A stretch of DNA of 64,000 bases from GCA-2697345 sp002697345 (lineage in GTDB: Bacteria > Pseudomonadota > Alphaproteobacteria > Rhodobacterales > Rhodobacteraceae). This document shows, piece by piece, positions 44,160 through 53,051 of this stretch (its first letter is position 1; the number at the start of each line of letters is the position of its first letter). Position numbers and translations under genes: made by a program. The notes beneath the pieces were generated by a model that saw only the letters and a list, made by a program, of their open reading frames with translations, was not told the DNA's origin and searched no databases. The DNA lies in contig CALSNB010000001.1 in NCBI GenBank assembly GCA_943787605.1, positions 62,001 to 126,000 on the forward strand. The letters are read 5' to 3'.

Positions 44160-45116
44160 ATGAAAGGCTTTGATAAAAGGTTCTCAGATCTACCAGATTA
44201 TATTTTGAAATGCACAGCGCAGATCTGGGAAGGTCGTGATATTGCGGCACTTGATTGGCATTACTCTGATGATCTTTTGGTGAGATCTCCCGCTGGGATA
44301 AATCGAGGAAACACCTCAGGAAAGTCCAATACAATGGCAACTCTTTCAGAGTTTCCTGATCGTGAACTCTTCGGAGAGGACGTTTTGTGGTGTGGGGATG
44401 AAGAGATTGGGTTTCTTTCTTCTCATCGTATATTTTCAACTGCGACGCATCATGGTGGAGCTTTTGGTCAGGCAACTGGGCTGAGGGTATCCTTTCGCAC
44501 TATTGCAGACACATACTGTTATAAAAATCGTGTGTGGGATGAGTGGCTCATCCGTGATAATGCCGCTATTGCACTTCAGCTTGGACAGAATGCAAAGGAT
44601 GCAGCAATAGCAATGATTAATAGGGGGGATAGAGATACGCCCTTAACCCCGACCAATGACGTAGTAGGGCCTTATAAAGGTTCTGGAAATACTGAAGAAT
44701 GGGGCGAGCGACACGCAACTATACTCAGACAGATTATGACTGCTGATTTTTCGGTTATAAAAGAGGAATATGATAGAGCCTGTCATCTGTCTCTTCCTGG
44801 TGGACAGGAAGTACATGGGTGGAGTGAGGCGGATAAATTTTGGATTGGATTACGGAGCGCTTTTCCTACTGCAGAATTCAAGATTGATCATCAGATGGGT
44901 TGCGTTGATCCATTGCTCAGCCCACGTAGTGCTATACGTTGGTCTCTGACGGGTTCCCATGACGGTTGGGGTAGATATGGATCTCCTACGGGCTCAAACG
45001 TTCACATTATGGGTGTCAGCCACGTGGAGTTCGGACCTTGGGGATTACGTAGAGAAGTTACTCTGTTCGATGATATTTCAATCTGGAAACAGATTTTGCT
45101 TCAAACTGGACTGTAA
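44160..45116 (+). CDS. Two-domain NTF2/SnoaL-like protein (paralogue A)
   Basis: 318 residues made of two NTF2-type domains in tandem, the second from about residue 170. It begins MKGFDKRFSDLPDYILKCT and ends with EFGPWGLRREVTLFDD, both repeated nearly exactly in the protein at 48149. SnoaL-like folds act as isomerases, hydrolases or cyclases, often with an Asp-His pair; I cannot assign residues. It is followed after 100 bases by an RraA-like gene and faces the main cluster, so the products likely work in one pathway. Confidence 0.7.
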   Translation: MKGFDKRFSDLPDYILKCTAQIWEGRDIAALDWHYSDDLLVRSPAGINRGNTSGKSNTMATLSEFPDRELFGEDVLWCGDEEIGFLSSHRIFSTATHHGGAFGQATGLRVSFRTIADTYCYKNRVWDEWLIRDNAAIALQLGQNAKDAAIAMINRGDRDTPLTPTNDVVGPYKGSGNTEEWGERHATILRQIMTADFSVIKEEYDRACHLSLPGGQEVHGWSEADKFWIGLRSAFPTAEFKIDHQMGCVDPLLSPRSAIRWSLTGSHDGWGRYGSPTGSNVHIMGVSHVEFGPWGLRREVTLFDDISIWKQILLQTGL

Positions 45117-45217
45117 TATGGAGTTAGTTAAGTTTGATACCATTTCCCATAATACCGTTGTTCTATACAAAAGTTTATTTGAAAATAAACCCAACTTACT
45201 CAGAGGAGATTTAATCA

Positions 45218-45928
45218 ATGGTTAAGACATTAATCCCTGAAGACTTACTTGTGTTGCTACGAGAGATCGATACTCCAACGGTTTGTAACGCAATCGAAGT
45301 GGTACAGGGTAAAAGAGGTTTTAGTCGTTTTACACGAGGAACAATGCTCCATTCTAAACCTGGGGCCTCTGCCATAGTAGGGTTTGCCCGAACTGCAAAG
45401 ATTGCAGGGTTGATGCCTCCTACAGAACCTATTGATGTCACGCGTGCACGCCGCATGGACTATTTTCGTTCAATGGCTGGAGGGCAAGGCCCCACTGCTG
45501 CTGTAATTGAGGATTTAGATTTCCCCAACTGTATTGCTGGTTGGTGGGGTGAGGTAAACGTTGCAGTTCACAAAGGGCTTGGTCTCATGGGTGCTGTTAC
45601 AAATGGTGTAATGCGTGACCTGGATGTCATAGATGATGGCTTTCCTGTTCTTGCGGGTTCAATTGGGCCAAGCCATGGTTTTGTCCATGTTGTAGAAATT
45701 GGTGAACCAGTGAATATTATGGGTATTGAGATAGCTCAGGATGAGTTAATACACGCAGACAGGCATGGCGCATTAGTAATTCCATCTGACGTTATTATGT
45801 CTCTGAAAGACGCTATTGGAACGGTCATAACCAATGAATCTATAGTTCTTGGCCCGGCGCGTGAACCTGGGTTTGATATAAAAAAACTGGAAGAAGTCTG
45901 GCTTAAGTTTGAAGCAGCCAGAACATAA
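45218..45928 (+). CDS. RraA-family protein (4-hydroxy-4-methyl-2-oxoglutarate aldolase-like)
   Basis: A 236-residue protein of the RraA/HMG-aldolase fold. TPTVCNAIEV near the N-terminus, GGQGPTAAVIEDLD, WWGEVNVAVHKGLGLMGAVTNGVMRDL-type block (the G-x-NG-x-RD motif that binds the oxoacid) and HADRHGALVIP are seen. Members act as metal-dependent aldolases of branched oxoacids or as sugar-acid enzymes; the RNA-degradosome inhibitor role is a separate branch. In this setting a catabolic aldolase or decarboxylase is likely. AGAGGAG is 8 bases before the ATG. Confidence 0.8.
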   Translation: MVKTLIPEDLLVLLREIDTPTVCNAIEVVQGKRGFSRFTRGTMLHSKPGASAIVGFARTAKIAGLMPPTEPIDVTRARRMDYFRSMAGGQGPTAAVIEDLDFPNCIAGWWGEVNVAVHKGLGLMGAVTNGVMRDLDVIDDGFPVLAGSIGPSHGFVHVVEIGEPVNIMGIEIAQDELIHADRHGALVIPSDVIMSLKDAIGTVITNESIVLGPAREPGFDIKKLEEVWLKFEAART

Positions 45929-46022
45929 TTAATATCGATTGTAGTGAAATACTCTAAAAAATTAAAACAAGTAAGATTGATGTAGCTAACTTCTAATAAG
46001 TAATTATCGACACAAAATTTAA

Positions 46023-47150
46023 TTATTTGGAAGCTATTTTAGCACCTTCTGAAAGGCTTTTCAGTTTTGCATAAGCAATATCTGGATCTACAGATCCAAA
46101 ACCGGCAAATGTACCAAAACCACAATCAGAACCGGCTATCACTCTATCAGGCCCAACAATATCTGAAAATCGATTGATCCGTTGCGCGACAAGTTCTGGG
46201 TGTTCAATAAAGTTTGTTGTTGTGTCAACTACACCTGGCACAAGGACTTTATTATCAGGAATCTCAGACTTACGATCACGAAATACTGTCCATTCATGTG
46301 CATGCCGTGGATTTGAGGTTTCAAATAAAAGATACTTTGCTTTTGCAGACATTAATGTTGAAAATACTTTGTCCATACCAATATCACAGCAGTGTGGTCC
46401 CTCATAATTACCCCAACAGATATGTATACGAACCTTGTCTTCGGGGATATTTTCCAGAGCATGATTGAGCGCATCGACGTGAGACGCGGCAACTTTCACA
46501 AATTCACTGTCACTTAGCTCATTAAAAAGCATATGGCGTGATAGGGCGAGATCAGGGCAGTCAAGTTGCAGGTCTAGACCGGATGCAACAATTGTTTCGT
46601 ACTCTTCACGCATAGTGTCGGCCAATGCTGCTAAATAAGATTCACGGTTCTTGTAATATGCATTTTGTAAGAATAAAGAAATTACTCCTGGAGAGGCTGC
46701 ATTCATAAAGCCACGATCTACACCAGAAGCCTTCATCGCAGACTTTAAATTTCTTATATCTTTTTGTAACTCACTTTGGTCTTTGGAAGAAACTTTACCT
46801 GTACATTGAGGGCGAGCATATTGAGGAGTTCCTCCATCGTTTGCTAATCGTTCCAAAAAACCAGGAAACATTTTTAGGTCAGCGGGTGCGTTACGTGGAC
46901 TATCACCAGAAAAGCCGTTGTAACGGTCTTTTACATAGGTCGCATAAGATATTTTTGACGTTTCACCATCACTCACTATATCAACACCAGAGTGCACTTG
47001 TTTTACCACTGTTTGTTGAACAGCGTTAGTCATTGTGGAGTCAAATTCAATTAGATCATATTCAACCTCATTTTCGCGAGCAAAAATAAAATCAACGACC
47101 CTTTGGCTACGTGGTAAACTACCTACATGTGATGTGAAAATTTTTGTCAT
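46023..47150 (-). CDS. MetE C-terminal-like zinc methyltransferase (cobalamin-independent methionine synthase family)
   Basis: 375 residues that match only the catalytic barrel of MetE, with the zinc ligands His243-x-Cys245 (RIHICWGN), Glu277 (LLFETSNPRHAHEW) and Cys343 (AGSDCGFG) all intact. The N-terminal domain of MetE is missing. Relatives of this short type include epoxyalkane:coenzyme M transferase and stand-alone methyltransferases for betaine- or methylated thiols. It is the last gene of the large minus-strand operon. Zinc-thiolate transfer of an alkyl or methyl group to a thiol is likely; the donor is unknown. Confidence 0.82.
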   Translation of the reverse strand: MTKIFTSHVGSLPRSQRVVDFIFARENEVEYDLIEFDSTMTNAVQQTVVKQVHSGVDIVSDGETSKISYATYVKDRYNGFSGDSPRNAPADLKMFPGFLERLANDGGTPQYARPQCTGKVSSKDQSELQKDIRNLKSAMKASGVDRGFMNAASPGVISLFLQNAYYKNRESYLAALADTMREEYETIVASGLDLQLDCPDLALSRHMLFNELSDSEFVKVAASHVDALNHALENIPEDKVRIHICWGNYEGPHCCDIGMDKVFSTLMSAKAKYLLFETSNPRHAHEWTVFRDRKSEIPDNKVLVPGVVDTTTNFIEHPELVAQRINRFSDIVGPDRVIAGSDCGFGTFAGFGSVDPDIAYAKLKSLSEGAKIASK

Positions 47151-47169
47151 TAGAATTCCTTTTTAGTTT

Positions 47170-48138
47170 CTAGTCGTCAACCCAAGTTGGACCTGCAGGA
47201 TCTTCATTTGAAAGAATGCGGTATAAACTGGCTTCACCAGTTACAGATGGTTCAATTCGATGTGAAAACCCAGGCTCCAACAAGCATGTGTCGCCAGGAT
47301 TTAATACCACGTTACCGCCTTCCCATGATAGCTTCCAGTGACCTCGCATTGGCATCAAAACTGCAGAGTTTTCAAATGATTCAGGAACTTCAAGGATAGG
47401 ACTACGTGTCAGAAAGTCGATATTGAACCCAGGCTTGTCTGGTAATATACCTTTTTCCCCGATCACCTGTATGGGTTCATGTGCTGCAAATGCCATTAGA
47501 TCATTATAACGGGCGACATAGCGAGGTACCAAGTTTTTGGCTTTAGGCTCTGGTACCTGAGCCAAGAAATCTTTTGAAAGGAGTGGCATAGGCTTAAGGT
47601 TTTCTGGCAAAGTCTCCCCTTTTTTACTATCATAGAGACGTCCGTTTTCACCTAAAATCAAACCGTGCTCTGCGGCGTCTTGGATTACTTGAGGAGCCCA
47701 AGTGACACCGCCTCCAGCATCATCTCCACCCAAAATTGCCATAATCATCCCATAATTTGAACCAATATTTTCAAAGCCACGAAAGATTCCAGTTGGAATA
47801 TTTATAATATCACCTTCCTCTAAAACTACCTCTCCCGCAGTTCCCCAGCGACCCCAAAAAAAGCGCCAACGTCCTTTGAGTACAAAAAACACTTCGGCTG
47901 TAGTATGTATATGTAGTGAGTTTCTGCATTGCGGTGGTTGGCCAGCCGCTCCTATATTAAAGCCAGGTGTCTCTCTCAAGTGGACGTGTTGGTCAGCACT
48001 TTCACTAACGCCACCACCTATAATAGTGAAGTTTTCTTTTTGATCACTACCTGGAGTGTGAGCATCAATAAAAGCTGTCTTACATGGAATTAAGTCACCA
48101 TACCGAACAATTCGTTTTTCTATTTCATTGGGTGTCAT
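47170..48138 (-). CDS. Two-domain cupin protein
   Basis: 322 residues with two cupin barrels. The first has NSLHIHTTAEVFFVLKGRWRF-type sequence (metal His-x-His and Glu) and the second SAVLMPMRGHWKLSWEGG with CLLEPGFSHRIEP. Bicupins include gentisate- and quercetinase-type dioxygenases and sugar-binding or isomerase proteins; no single function can be set. It lies 10 bases from the NTF2-like gene upstream and 20 bases from the MetE-like gene downstream, so it is inside the operon. Confidence 0.8.
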   Translation of the reverse strand: MTPNEIEKRIVRYGDLIPCKTAFIDAHTPGSDQKENFTIIGGGVSESADQHVHLRETPGFNIGAAGQPPQCRNSLHIHTTAEVFFVLKGRWRFFWGRWGTAGEVVLEEGDIINIPTGIFRGFENIGSNYGMIMAILGGDDAGGGVTWAPQVIQDAAEHGLILGENGRLYDSKKGETLPENLKPMPLLSKDFLAQVPEPKAKNLVPRYVARYNDLMAFAAHEPIQVIGEKGILPDKPGFNIDFLTRSPILEVPESFENSAVLMPMRGHWKLSWEGGNVVLNPGDTCLLEPGFSHRIEPSVTGEASLYRILSNEDPAGPTWVDD

Positions 48139-48148
48139 AGTGATTTCA

Positions 48149-49117
48149 CTATCCTTTTTTTAGTGCAATTTGTTTCCAAATTACAGTTTCATCAAATAAG
48201 GTATATTCACGTCTCAGGCCCCAAGGCCCAAACTCTGCATGACTTATCCCCATGACATGAACGTCTGCACCTGTAGGCTGACCAAAAGTACCCCAGCCAT
48301 CATGTTTGCCGGTTAGACTCCAGCGAAGGGCCGCGCGTGGTGACATCTGAGGATCATCGCGACCAATCTGATGATGAATTTCAAATTTGGCAGAGGGGAA
48401 TGAAGATCTTAACCCAATCCAAAATGCATCAACTCCATCAGTTGATACGAGTTCTTTCCCACCAGGGTAATAGCCAGTGATCGCGCGATCATATTTCTTG
48501 GGTATTACGTTGAAATTTGCTGACATGATTTTAGTTAAAATTTCAGAATATTTGTCACCCCATGCATTATTGTTACCACGACCAGTATATGGGCCTACTT
48601 TATCAATTGATGGGTGAAATGGCTTAACACATTCTGCTGGCCCACCCTCATCTTCAATCTGTTTAAGTGCATATTGGTATGGGTCCCAACCCATCTGGCG
48701 TACAATTGCTCCTTGATCACGGATCAACCATTCATCATTGATTTGATTATTTATTGCATGACAATCTGCTACTATCCGATATTTTATAACCTTTCCTGTT
48801 GCTTTTCCGTATACACCATCACCAAGATGAGTGGCTGTCGACAAAATTCGATGTGACGATAACATTCCGTCTTCTGGGGTCCCAGACCAGATAACGTCTT
48901 CACCCAGCAGACGTCGATCTGGGAATTCGGCGAGAGTTGCCATGGTCGCACCAATTACGTTCGCATTACCAATAACAAGAGATCCTGGAGATCTTACAAT
49001 AATATCATTAGAATAATATGCATGTAGTGTCCCTATTCCACGGTCTTCCCAAATCTCTTTAGTAATCCCTAGTATATAGTCAGGGAAATTAGAAAAACGG
49101 TCTGAAAAACCTTTCAT
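48149..49117 (-). CDS. Two-domain NTF2/SnoaL-like protein (paralogue B)
   Basis: 322 residues from the ATG at 49117, which overlaps the LacI-family stop codon (ATGA) and aligns with the start of paralogue A; an ATG at 49126 would add three residues. MKGFSDRFSNFPDYILG, LRSSFPSAKFEIHHQIG and EFGPWGLRREYTLFD match the protein at 44160. Both NTF2-type domains are complete. Two near-copies in one cluster suggest two related substrates or a hetero-oligomer. Confidence 0.72.
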   Translation of the reverse strand: MKGFSDRFSNFPDYILGITKEIWEDRGIGTLHAYYSNDIIVRSPGSLVIGNANVIGATMATLAEFPDRRLLGEDVIWSGTPEDGMLSSHRILSTATHLGDGVYGKATGKVIKYRIVADCHAINNQINDEWLIRDQGAIVRQMGWDPYQYALKQIEDEGGPAECVKPFHPSIDKVGPYTGRGNNNAWGDKYSEILTKIMSANFNVIPKKYDRAITGYYPGGKELVSTDGVDAFWIGLRSSFPSAKFEIHHQIGRDDPQMSPRAALRWSLTGKHDGWGTFGQPTGADVHVMGISHAEFGPWGLRREYTLFDETVIWKQIALKKG

Positions 49118-50130
49118 ATGCTCCATCCTTTCGGAACTTTTGCTGATCCTCGAATAATTAATGGACTAGATATTTTTATATGTTTTGAGGTAACTTTAGG
49201 ATCACGAATTTTTTCTAACATTAAACGCACAGTTTGGTCTACCATCAAATTCGATCTCTGCCGTAGAGTCGTTAAGTTGTAAGCGGCCCATGATGCTGGT
49301 GGAACATCATCATACCCAATAACACTTACATCATTTGGAATACTTAGGGCTAGCTCTGAACGTAGAACATCCATCACAGAGAACGCCATATGATCGGTCG
49401 CTACAAATATTGCATCTGGCTTTGTCGGTCCAACAAACATTTCACGAGTAACTCGTTTAGCAGTGTCTGTTGAAAAGTTACCTAAGGCATGTGAAAAGAG
49501 ACTTATGCCTGCCTTTTTTAAACCAGCACGAAAACCGGCTTCTCGATCACGTTGAGTGGAAGCTCCTGCCCAACCACCGATATAGGAAATACGTTCGTGT
49601 TTTGCTTCGCACAAAAACCTTGCCGCAGTCTCCCCACCTAGAAAATTATCTGATGTTACGGCACTATGAGAAACTCTGTCTTGAGTACGGTTAAATAACA
49701 CAACAGGGACACCTGCCATCTCACAACGCGCCGTTATATCATTTGAAATACCAACACTTGCAGTTATAATCCCATCAACTTGGTAGTCGAGAAGTTCTTC
49801 AATTACTTGTTCTGTGGATTGATCATCATTTGATGCCATGAAAACTAGGACATGATAACCTTGCGCTTTGAGAGAGTTAGATAATTTTTCGAGGGCTGCT
49901 GGATAGAAATAATTGTCTAGATAAGCAACAACAAGCCCGATTATACGACTTTTCCCAGTGATCAGAGAACGCGCAAGAACATTTGGCCGATAGCCCAACT
50001 CTTGGGCAGCTTCTCGAACTTTTAAGACGGTTTTATTGCTTGCTGAGGCACCAGGAGTAAAAACTCTACTCACAGCTGACTGGCTTACACCGGCGCGTTT
50101 TGCGACTTTTAGAGCTGTAACTTTATTCAT
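49114..50130 (-). CDS. LacI-family transcriptional regulator
   Basis: A 338-residue repressor. VAKRAGVSQSAVSRVFT is the helix-turn-helix (residues 8-24), followed by the hinge helix ...RPNVLARSLITG and a periplasmic-binding-like ligand domain with DGIITASVGIS and VIGYDDVP. It sits between the SnoaL-like genes of the operon and overlaps paralogue B, so it is co-transcribed with what it probably controls. The 16-bp operator-like site at 57420-57435 in front of the operon fits a LacI-family dimer. The inducer is likely the sugar or acid imported by the ABC system. Confidence 0.9.
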   Translation of the reverse strand: MNKVTALKVAKRAGVSQSAVSRVFTPGASASNKTVLKVREAAQELGYRPNVLARSLITGKSRIIGLVVAYLDNYFYPAALEKLSNSLKAQGYHVLVFMASNDDQSTEQVIEELLDYQVDGIITASVGISNDITARCEMAGVPVVLFNRTQDRVSHSAVTSDNFLGGETAARFLCEAKHERISYIGGWAGASTQRDREAGFRAGLKKAGISLFSHALGNFSTDTAKRVTREMFVGPTKPDAIFVATDHMAFSVMDVLRSELALSIPNDVSVIGYDDVPPASWAAYNLTTLRQRSNLMVDQTVRLMLEKIRDPKVTSKHIKISSPLIIRGSAKVPKGWSI

Positions 50131-50145
50131 TGATCTGTAGTCCTG

Positions 50146-50550
50146 TCATGATGCTACCTCACTCATGATTGGAATAGAGCCAGTTGCTCGTGCTTTATTA
50201 AAAGTCCGCATTCTTCCAAGGACATCTACTCCCAATTGCCGATATACATCTAATAAATCTACCAATACCCAGTTCTCACGAATTTGACCGCGCTCAATAC
50301 GCCAAAAATCTAGACTTCGCAGTGTTATCATACGGCCACTCGGTGCGATACCCATCCATCCATCGTCACTAAGGGTTTGCTTCATATTCGGCCAACCAGT
50401 AACAGCTACATAAGGCCCATCTGCAAAAAAATGATAGGTTAACTCATCTCGGAAACTACCACGATCTGGCATTCCCATGAGAAACGGCATTTGATGCCAA
50501 TTGCGAAAGCCCGAGATGCCACGAGCCTGTGCCGATCCCAGCGGGTCCAT
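50146..50550 (-). CDS. SnoaL-like protein, C-terminal part (frameshifted gene)
   Basis: The last third of a two-domain SnoaL protein. The best sequence starts at GISGFRNWHQMPFLMG and contains MGIAPSGRMITLRSLDFWRIE with RENWVLVDLLDVYRQLG, the ester-cyclase-type C-terminal signature. The ATG used here is artificial: a single surplus G at 50526-50527 separates it from the first part; deleting it gives GIGTARGISGFR. Combined, about 345 residues, similar in size and layout to the protein at 57542. Confidence 0.7.
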   Translation of the reverse strand: MDPLGSAQARGISGFRNWHQMPFLMGMPDRGSFRDELTYHFFADGPYVAVTGWPNMKQTLSDDGWMGIAPSGRMITLRSLDFWRIERGQIRENWVLVDLLDVYRQLGVDVLGRMRTFNKARATGSIPIMSEVAS

Positions 50551-51193
50551 ACCAGTTCATTTTTGGATGCCAATAGCGAGGCATTTCCATTGCTTCCTGA
50601 GGTTCTTCAGGATGCTTACTCATAGCTGTTAGCATGTCAATCACAAGTGTTTTAGACTTAGTTGATACATCGTGTTGATAATCCCCTGTCTGCAACCCAT
50701 CACATGTTGCAGGCCCTGGTATTAAGCCTTCTCGGCCAAGACTTGGGGCCATTGGCCAAGCACCTGCTTGCATCATCAGCTCAGGGATATCCCAAATTGC
50801 CTGTATTTCAATAATTTTTTCATTTTTAATTTTGTAATACTCGTGGAACCTCATATGGGCTAAATGGCCTGTGGGTTGAATGTCAAGGAAAGGCTTAACG
50901 AAAGTTCCAATATAAGTACCTGCAATCCCAACCCAATCATCCCCATGATCATCAGTTCCTGCCATTATGATCCAAGGTCGTTTTTCAACATCTGGTAATG
51001 AAAAGTGCAATTTCGCTAGAACGGATTCATAATATTGATCGCCTGGCATATCTCCAAATGGATGACACATATGGACAACCATATCTTTTGCCATGATGGC
51101 ATTTAGCTCTTTGCGTACACCTTCCTCTGACCAGTTATACATTGCAGCGTTCAATCCTGCAGTAAGGGTCCGAAGGTCGGATAAATCCGTCAT
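50456..51193 (-). CDS. SnoaL-like protein, N-terminal part (frameshifted gene)
   Basis: The true coding part is about residues 1-225, up to GPAGIGT; after that the frame is a nonsense tail. It has the first SnoaL domain (RPWIIMAGTDDHGDDWVGIAGTYIGTFVKPF-type strands) and the linker PSLGREGLIPGPATCDGLQTGDY. The neighbouring frame continues the second domain. Its ATG overlaps the stop of the HisD-like gene. GPAGIG in the second domain also occurs in the 57542 protein, so they are distant paralogues. Confidence 0.7.
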   Translation of the reverse strand: MTDLSDLRTLTAGLNAAMYNWSEEGVRKELNAIMAKDMVVHMCHPFGDMPGDQYYESVLAKLHFSLPDVEKRPWIIMAGTDDHGDDWVGIAGTYIGTFVKPFLDIQPTGHLAHMRFHEYYKIKNEKIIEIQAIWDIPELMMQAGAWPMAPSLGREGLIPGPATCDGLQTGDYQHDVSTKSKTLVIDMLTAMSKHPEEPQEAMEMPRYWHPKMNWYGPAGIGTGSWHLGLSQLASNAVSHGNARSW

Positions 51194-52518
51194 TTGATAG
51201 TTTCCTTATGAGGTGCTGACCCACCATATGGAATATTTACGCCACCATAGCGACGCACCCGCAGATTACATTGTTCTGCATGCCCCACAAATCCTTCTAG
51301 AAGGCATAACCGAGAGCCATAAGCTCCAATTTCAGCAGCGGCCTTATCAGTCGTAATTTTCTGGTAACTATGGGTTTTGAGAAATTTCCCTACCCAGAGT
51401 CCACCAGTATATCGTCCAGCCTTTTTTGTTGGCAACGTATGGTTTGTGCCGATAACTTTATCACCATTGGAAACATTCGTCCGTGCACCTAGAAATAATG
51501 CCCCGTAACAAGTCATGTGCTCTAAAAACCAATCATCCCGATCAGTCATTACTTGGACGTGCTCTGACGCGATATCATCAGCAATCCTTAGCATTTCTTC
51601 ATAGGTATCACAGAGGATCACTTCGCCATAATCCTCCCAAGATTTTCCGGCAGTGTCAGCTGTAGGGATAATTTTTAAAAGGCGATTAATTTCCACGATA
51701 GTAGCATTTGCCAATTTCTCTGAGTTGGTAACTAGTACGGCAGGTGAGTTGTAGCCATGTTCTGCTTGCCCCAGAAGATCAGTAGCACATAGTTCAGCAT
51801 CAACCGTATCATCAGCAATTACCATAGTTTCTGTTGGGCCAGCGAATAAATCAATGCCAACGCGACCAAATAATTGACGTTTTGCCTCAGCCACAAAAGC
51901 ATTACCAGGACCGACGAGCATGTGTACAGGTTCAATTGTTTCAGTCCCAATTGCCATTGCACCAACAGCTTGAATGCCACCCATTACATAAATTTCATGC
52001 GCACCCCCAAGATGCATTGCAGTTATAGCTGCAGGGTTTGGTTTGCCGTTGAAAGGAGGAGTACAAGCAATAATCCTCGGTACACCTGCAACAGAAGCTG
52101 TTAATACAGACATATGCGCTGAAGCAACCATTGGGAATTTTCCGCCTGGCACATAACAACCAACTGATTGTACGGGAATATTTTTATGACCCAAAATAAC
52201 ACCTGGCAGCGTTTCGATTTCAATATCTAGCATACTTTCTCGTTGGGCTTGCGCAAAGTTTCGTACCTGCTCTTGTGCAAATTTTATATCAGCTAGCTCT
52301 CGGTCAGAAAGTGTTGCCATAAGATCTAAAATTTCTTGATTGGTAAGTTTAAAGTTTTGAGGGTTATAACTGTCAAATTTGACAGAAAGATCCCGCACCG
52401 CTCTGTCACCTCGTGTTTCTATATCTAATAATATCTCTTCAACAATAGATTTTGTCTTGGCATCATCTTGTGCACGTTCTTCGTCTGGTTTTCCACGCTT
52501 CAAGTAGGTTATAGCCAT
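51190..52518 (-). CDS. Histidinol-dehydrogenase-family enzyme (HisD/HpsN-like)
   Basis: 442 residues of the HisD fold, with SVGCYVPGGKFPM, the NAD block HMLVGPGNAFVAEAKRQLFG and zinc ligands Gln251 and His254 in LGQAEHGYNSPA. No other histidine genes are near, and the sequence features (GHKNIPVQSVGCYVPGG, long C-terminal) resemble the sulfopropanediol dehydrogenase HpsN and other catabolic HisD relatives rather than true HisD. A four-electron oxidation of a primary alcohol to an acid is the family chemistry. It overlaps its neighbours by a few bases on both sides. Confidence 0.85.
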   Translation of the reverse strand: MAITYLKRGKPDEERAQDDAKTKSIVEEILLDIETRGDRAVRDLSVKFDSYNPQNFKLTNQEILDLMATLSDRELADIKFAQEQVRNFAQAQRESMLDIEIETLPGVILGHKNIPVQSVGCYVPGGKFPMVASAHMSVLTASVAGVPRIIACTPPFNGKPNPAAITAMHLGGAHEIYVMGGIQAVGAMAIGTETIEPVHMLVGPGNAFVAEAKRQLFGRVGIDLFAGPTETMVIADDTVDAELCATDLLGQAEHGYNSPAVLVTNSEKLANATIVEINRLLKIIPTADTAGKSWEDYGEVILCDTYEEMLRIADDIASEHVQVMTDRDDWFLEHMTCYGALFLGARTNVSNGDKVIGTNHTLPTKKAGRYTGGLWVGKFLKTHSYQKITTDKAAAEIGAYGSRLCLLEGFVGHAEQCNLRVRRYGGVNIPYGGSAPHKETIK

Positions 52519-53051
52519 TACTCTCTCCTAATTTTAGATGATATTTTTTCTTTTGAGTCAAACGCTTCCCAGCCGTGACCATTGAAGACATCTACGCCGA
52601 GTTGCATGAGTACATGGGGAAAATCCACCATTACCCAATTATCAATAATTTTTCCATTTTCTACTTTCCAAAAATCCATGTATCGGATTTGAATTTTTTT
52701 ATTGGTAGGTTTTACACCCATAAAAACACCACTATGAATAGCTTCTTGTCTTCCAAAAGCGGCGGCCCATTCACCCATATAGAGCCGTGCCTCATCAATA
52801 CAAACTTTTTCTGAAAACGCTGCTTGAAATGGCTTTTGCCAGTTGTCCTGAAATGCCCGTATTCCATCTTTTGTGCCACAACCCGTGTTACCCATCCAAC
52901 GGAAACTTTCATTAAAAAACTCGCCAATATCAACAATTCGGTGATCATTCAGGCCGTCAACCATATTTTCGATTACCGCGCGTGTCTCCTCTGTTTTTGA
53001 CATATCCGTATCTTTACTCAGATATGCTTGCTCTGGTCTTGCTCCACTCAT
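52518..53051 (-). CDS. SnoaL-like single-domain protein
   Basis: 177 residues with one NTF2-like domain. MSKTEETRAVIENMVDGLNDH gives the first helix, FFNESFRWMGNTGCGTKDGIRAFQ follows, and the C-terminal FWKVENGKIIDNWVMVDFPHVLMQLGVD is the SnoaL/ester-cyclase signature (in part). The listed ATG overlaps the permease stop codon (ATGA); an inner ATG at 53003 is also possible. It is between transporter and dehydrogenase genes, with overlaps on both sides, and thus part of the operon. Function unknown. Confidence 0.72.
   Translation of the reverse strand: MSGARPEQAYLSKDTDMSKTEETRAVIENMVDGLNDHRIVDIGEFFNESFRWMGNTGCGTKDGIRAFQDNWQKPFQAAFSEKVCIDEARLYMGEWAAAFGRQEAIHSGVFMGVKPTNKKIQIRYMDFWKVENGKIIDNWVMVDFPHVLMQLGVDVFNGHGWEAFDSKEKISSKIRRE

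Noticed and set aside
45218..45928. RNase E inhibitor RraA or menaquinone methyltransferase
   Set aside because: The family is often labelled so, but the oxoacid-binding motif and the catabolic neighbours favour an aldolase-type enzyme.
45929..46022. Terminator between the convergent RraA-like and MetE-like genes
   Set aside because: No stem-loop of useful length was found in this short AT-rich gap.
51190..52518. Histidine biosynthesis HisD
   Set aside because: No other his genes are near, the gene sits inside a transport-catabolic operon, and its sequence blocks look more like the HpsN-type catabolic branch.
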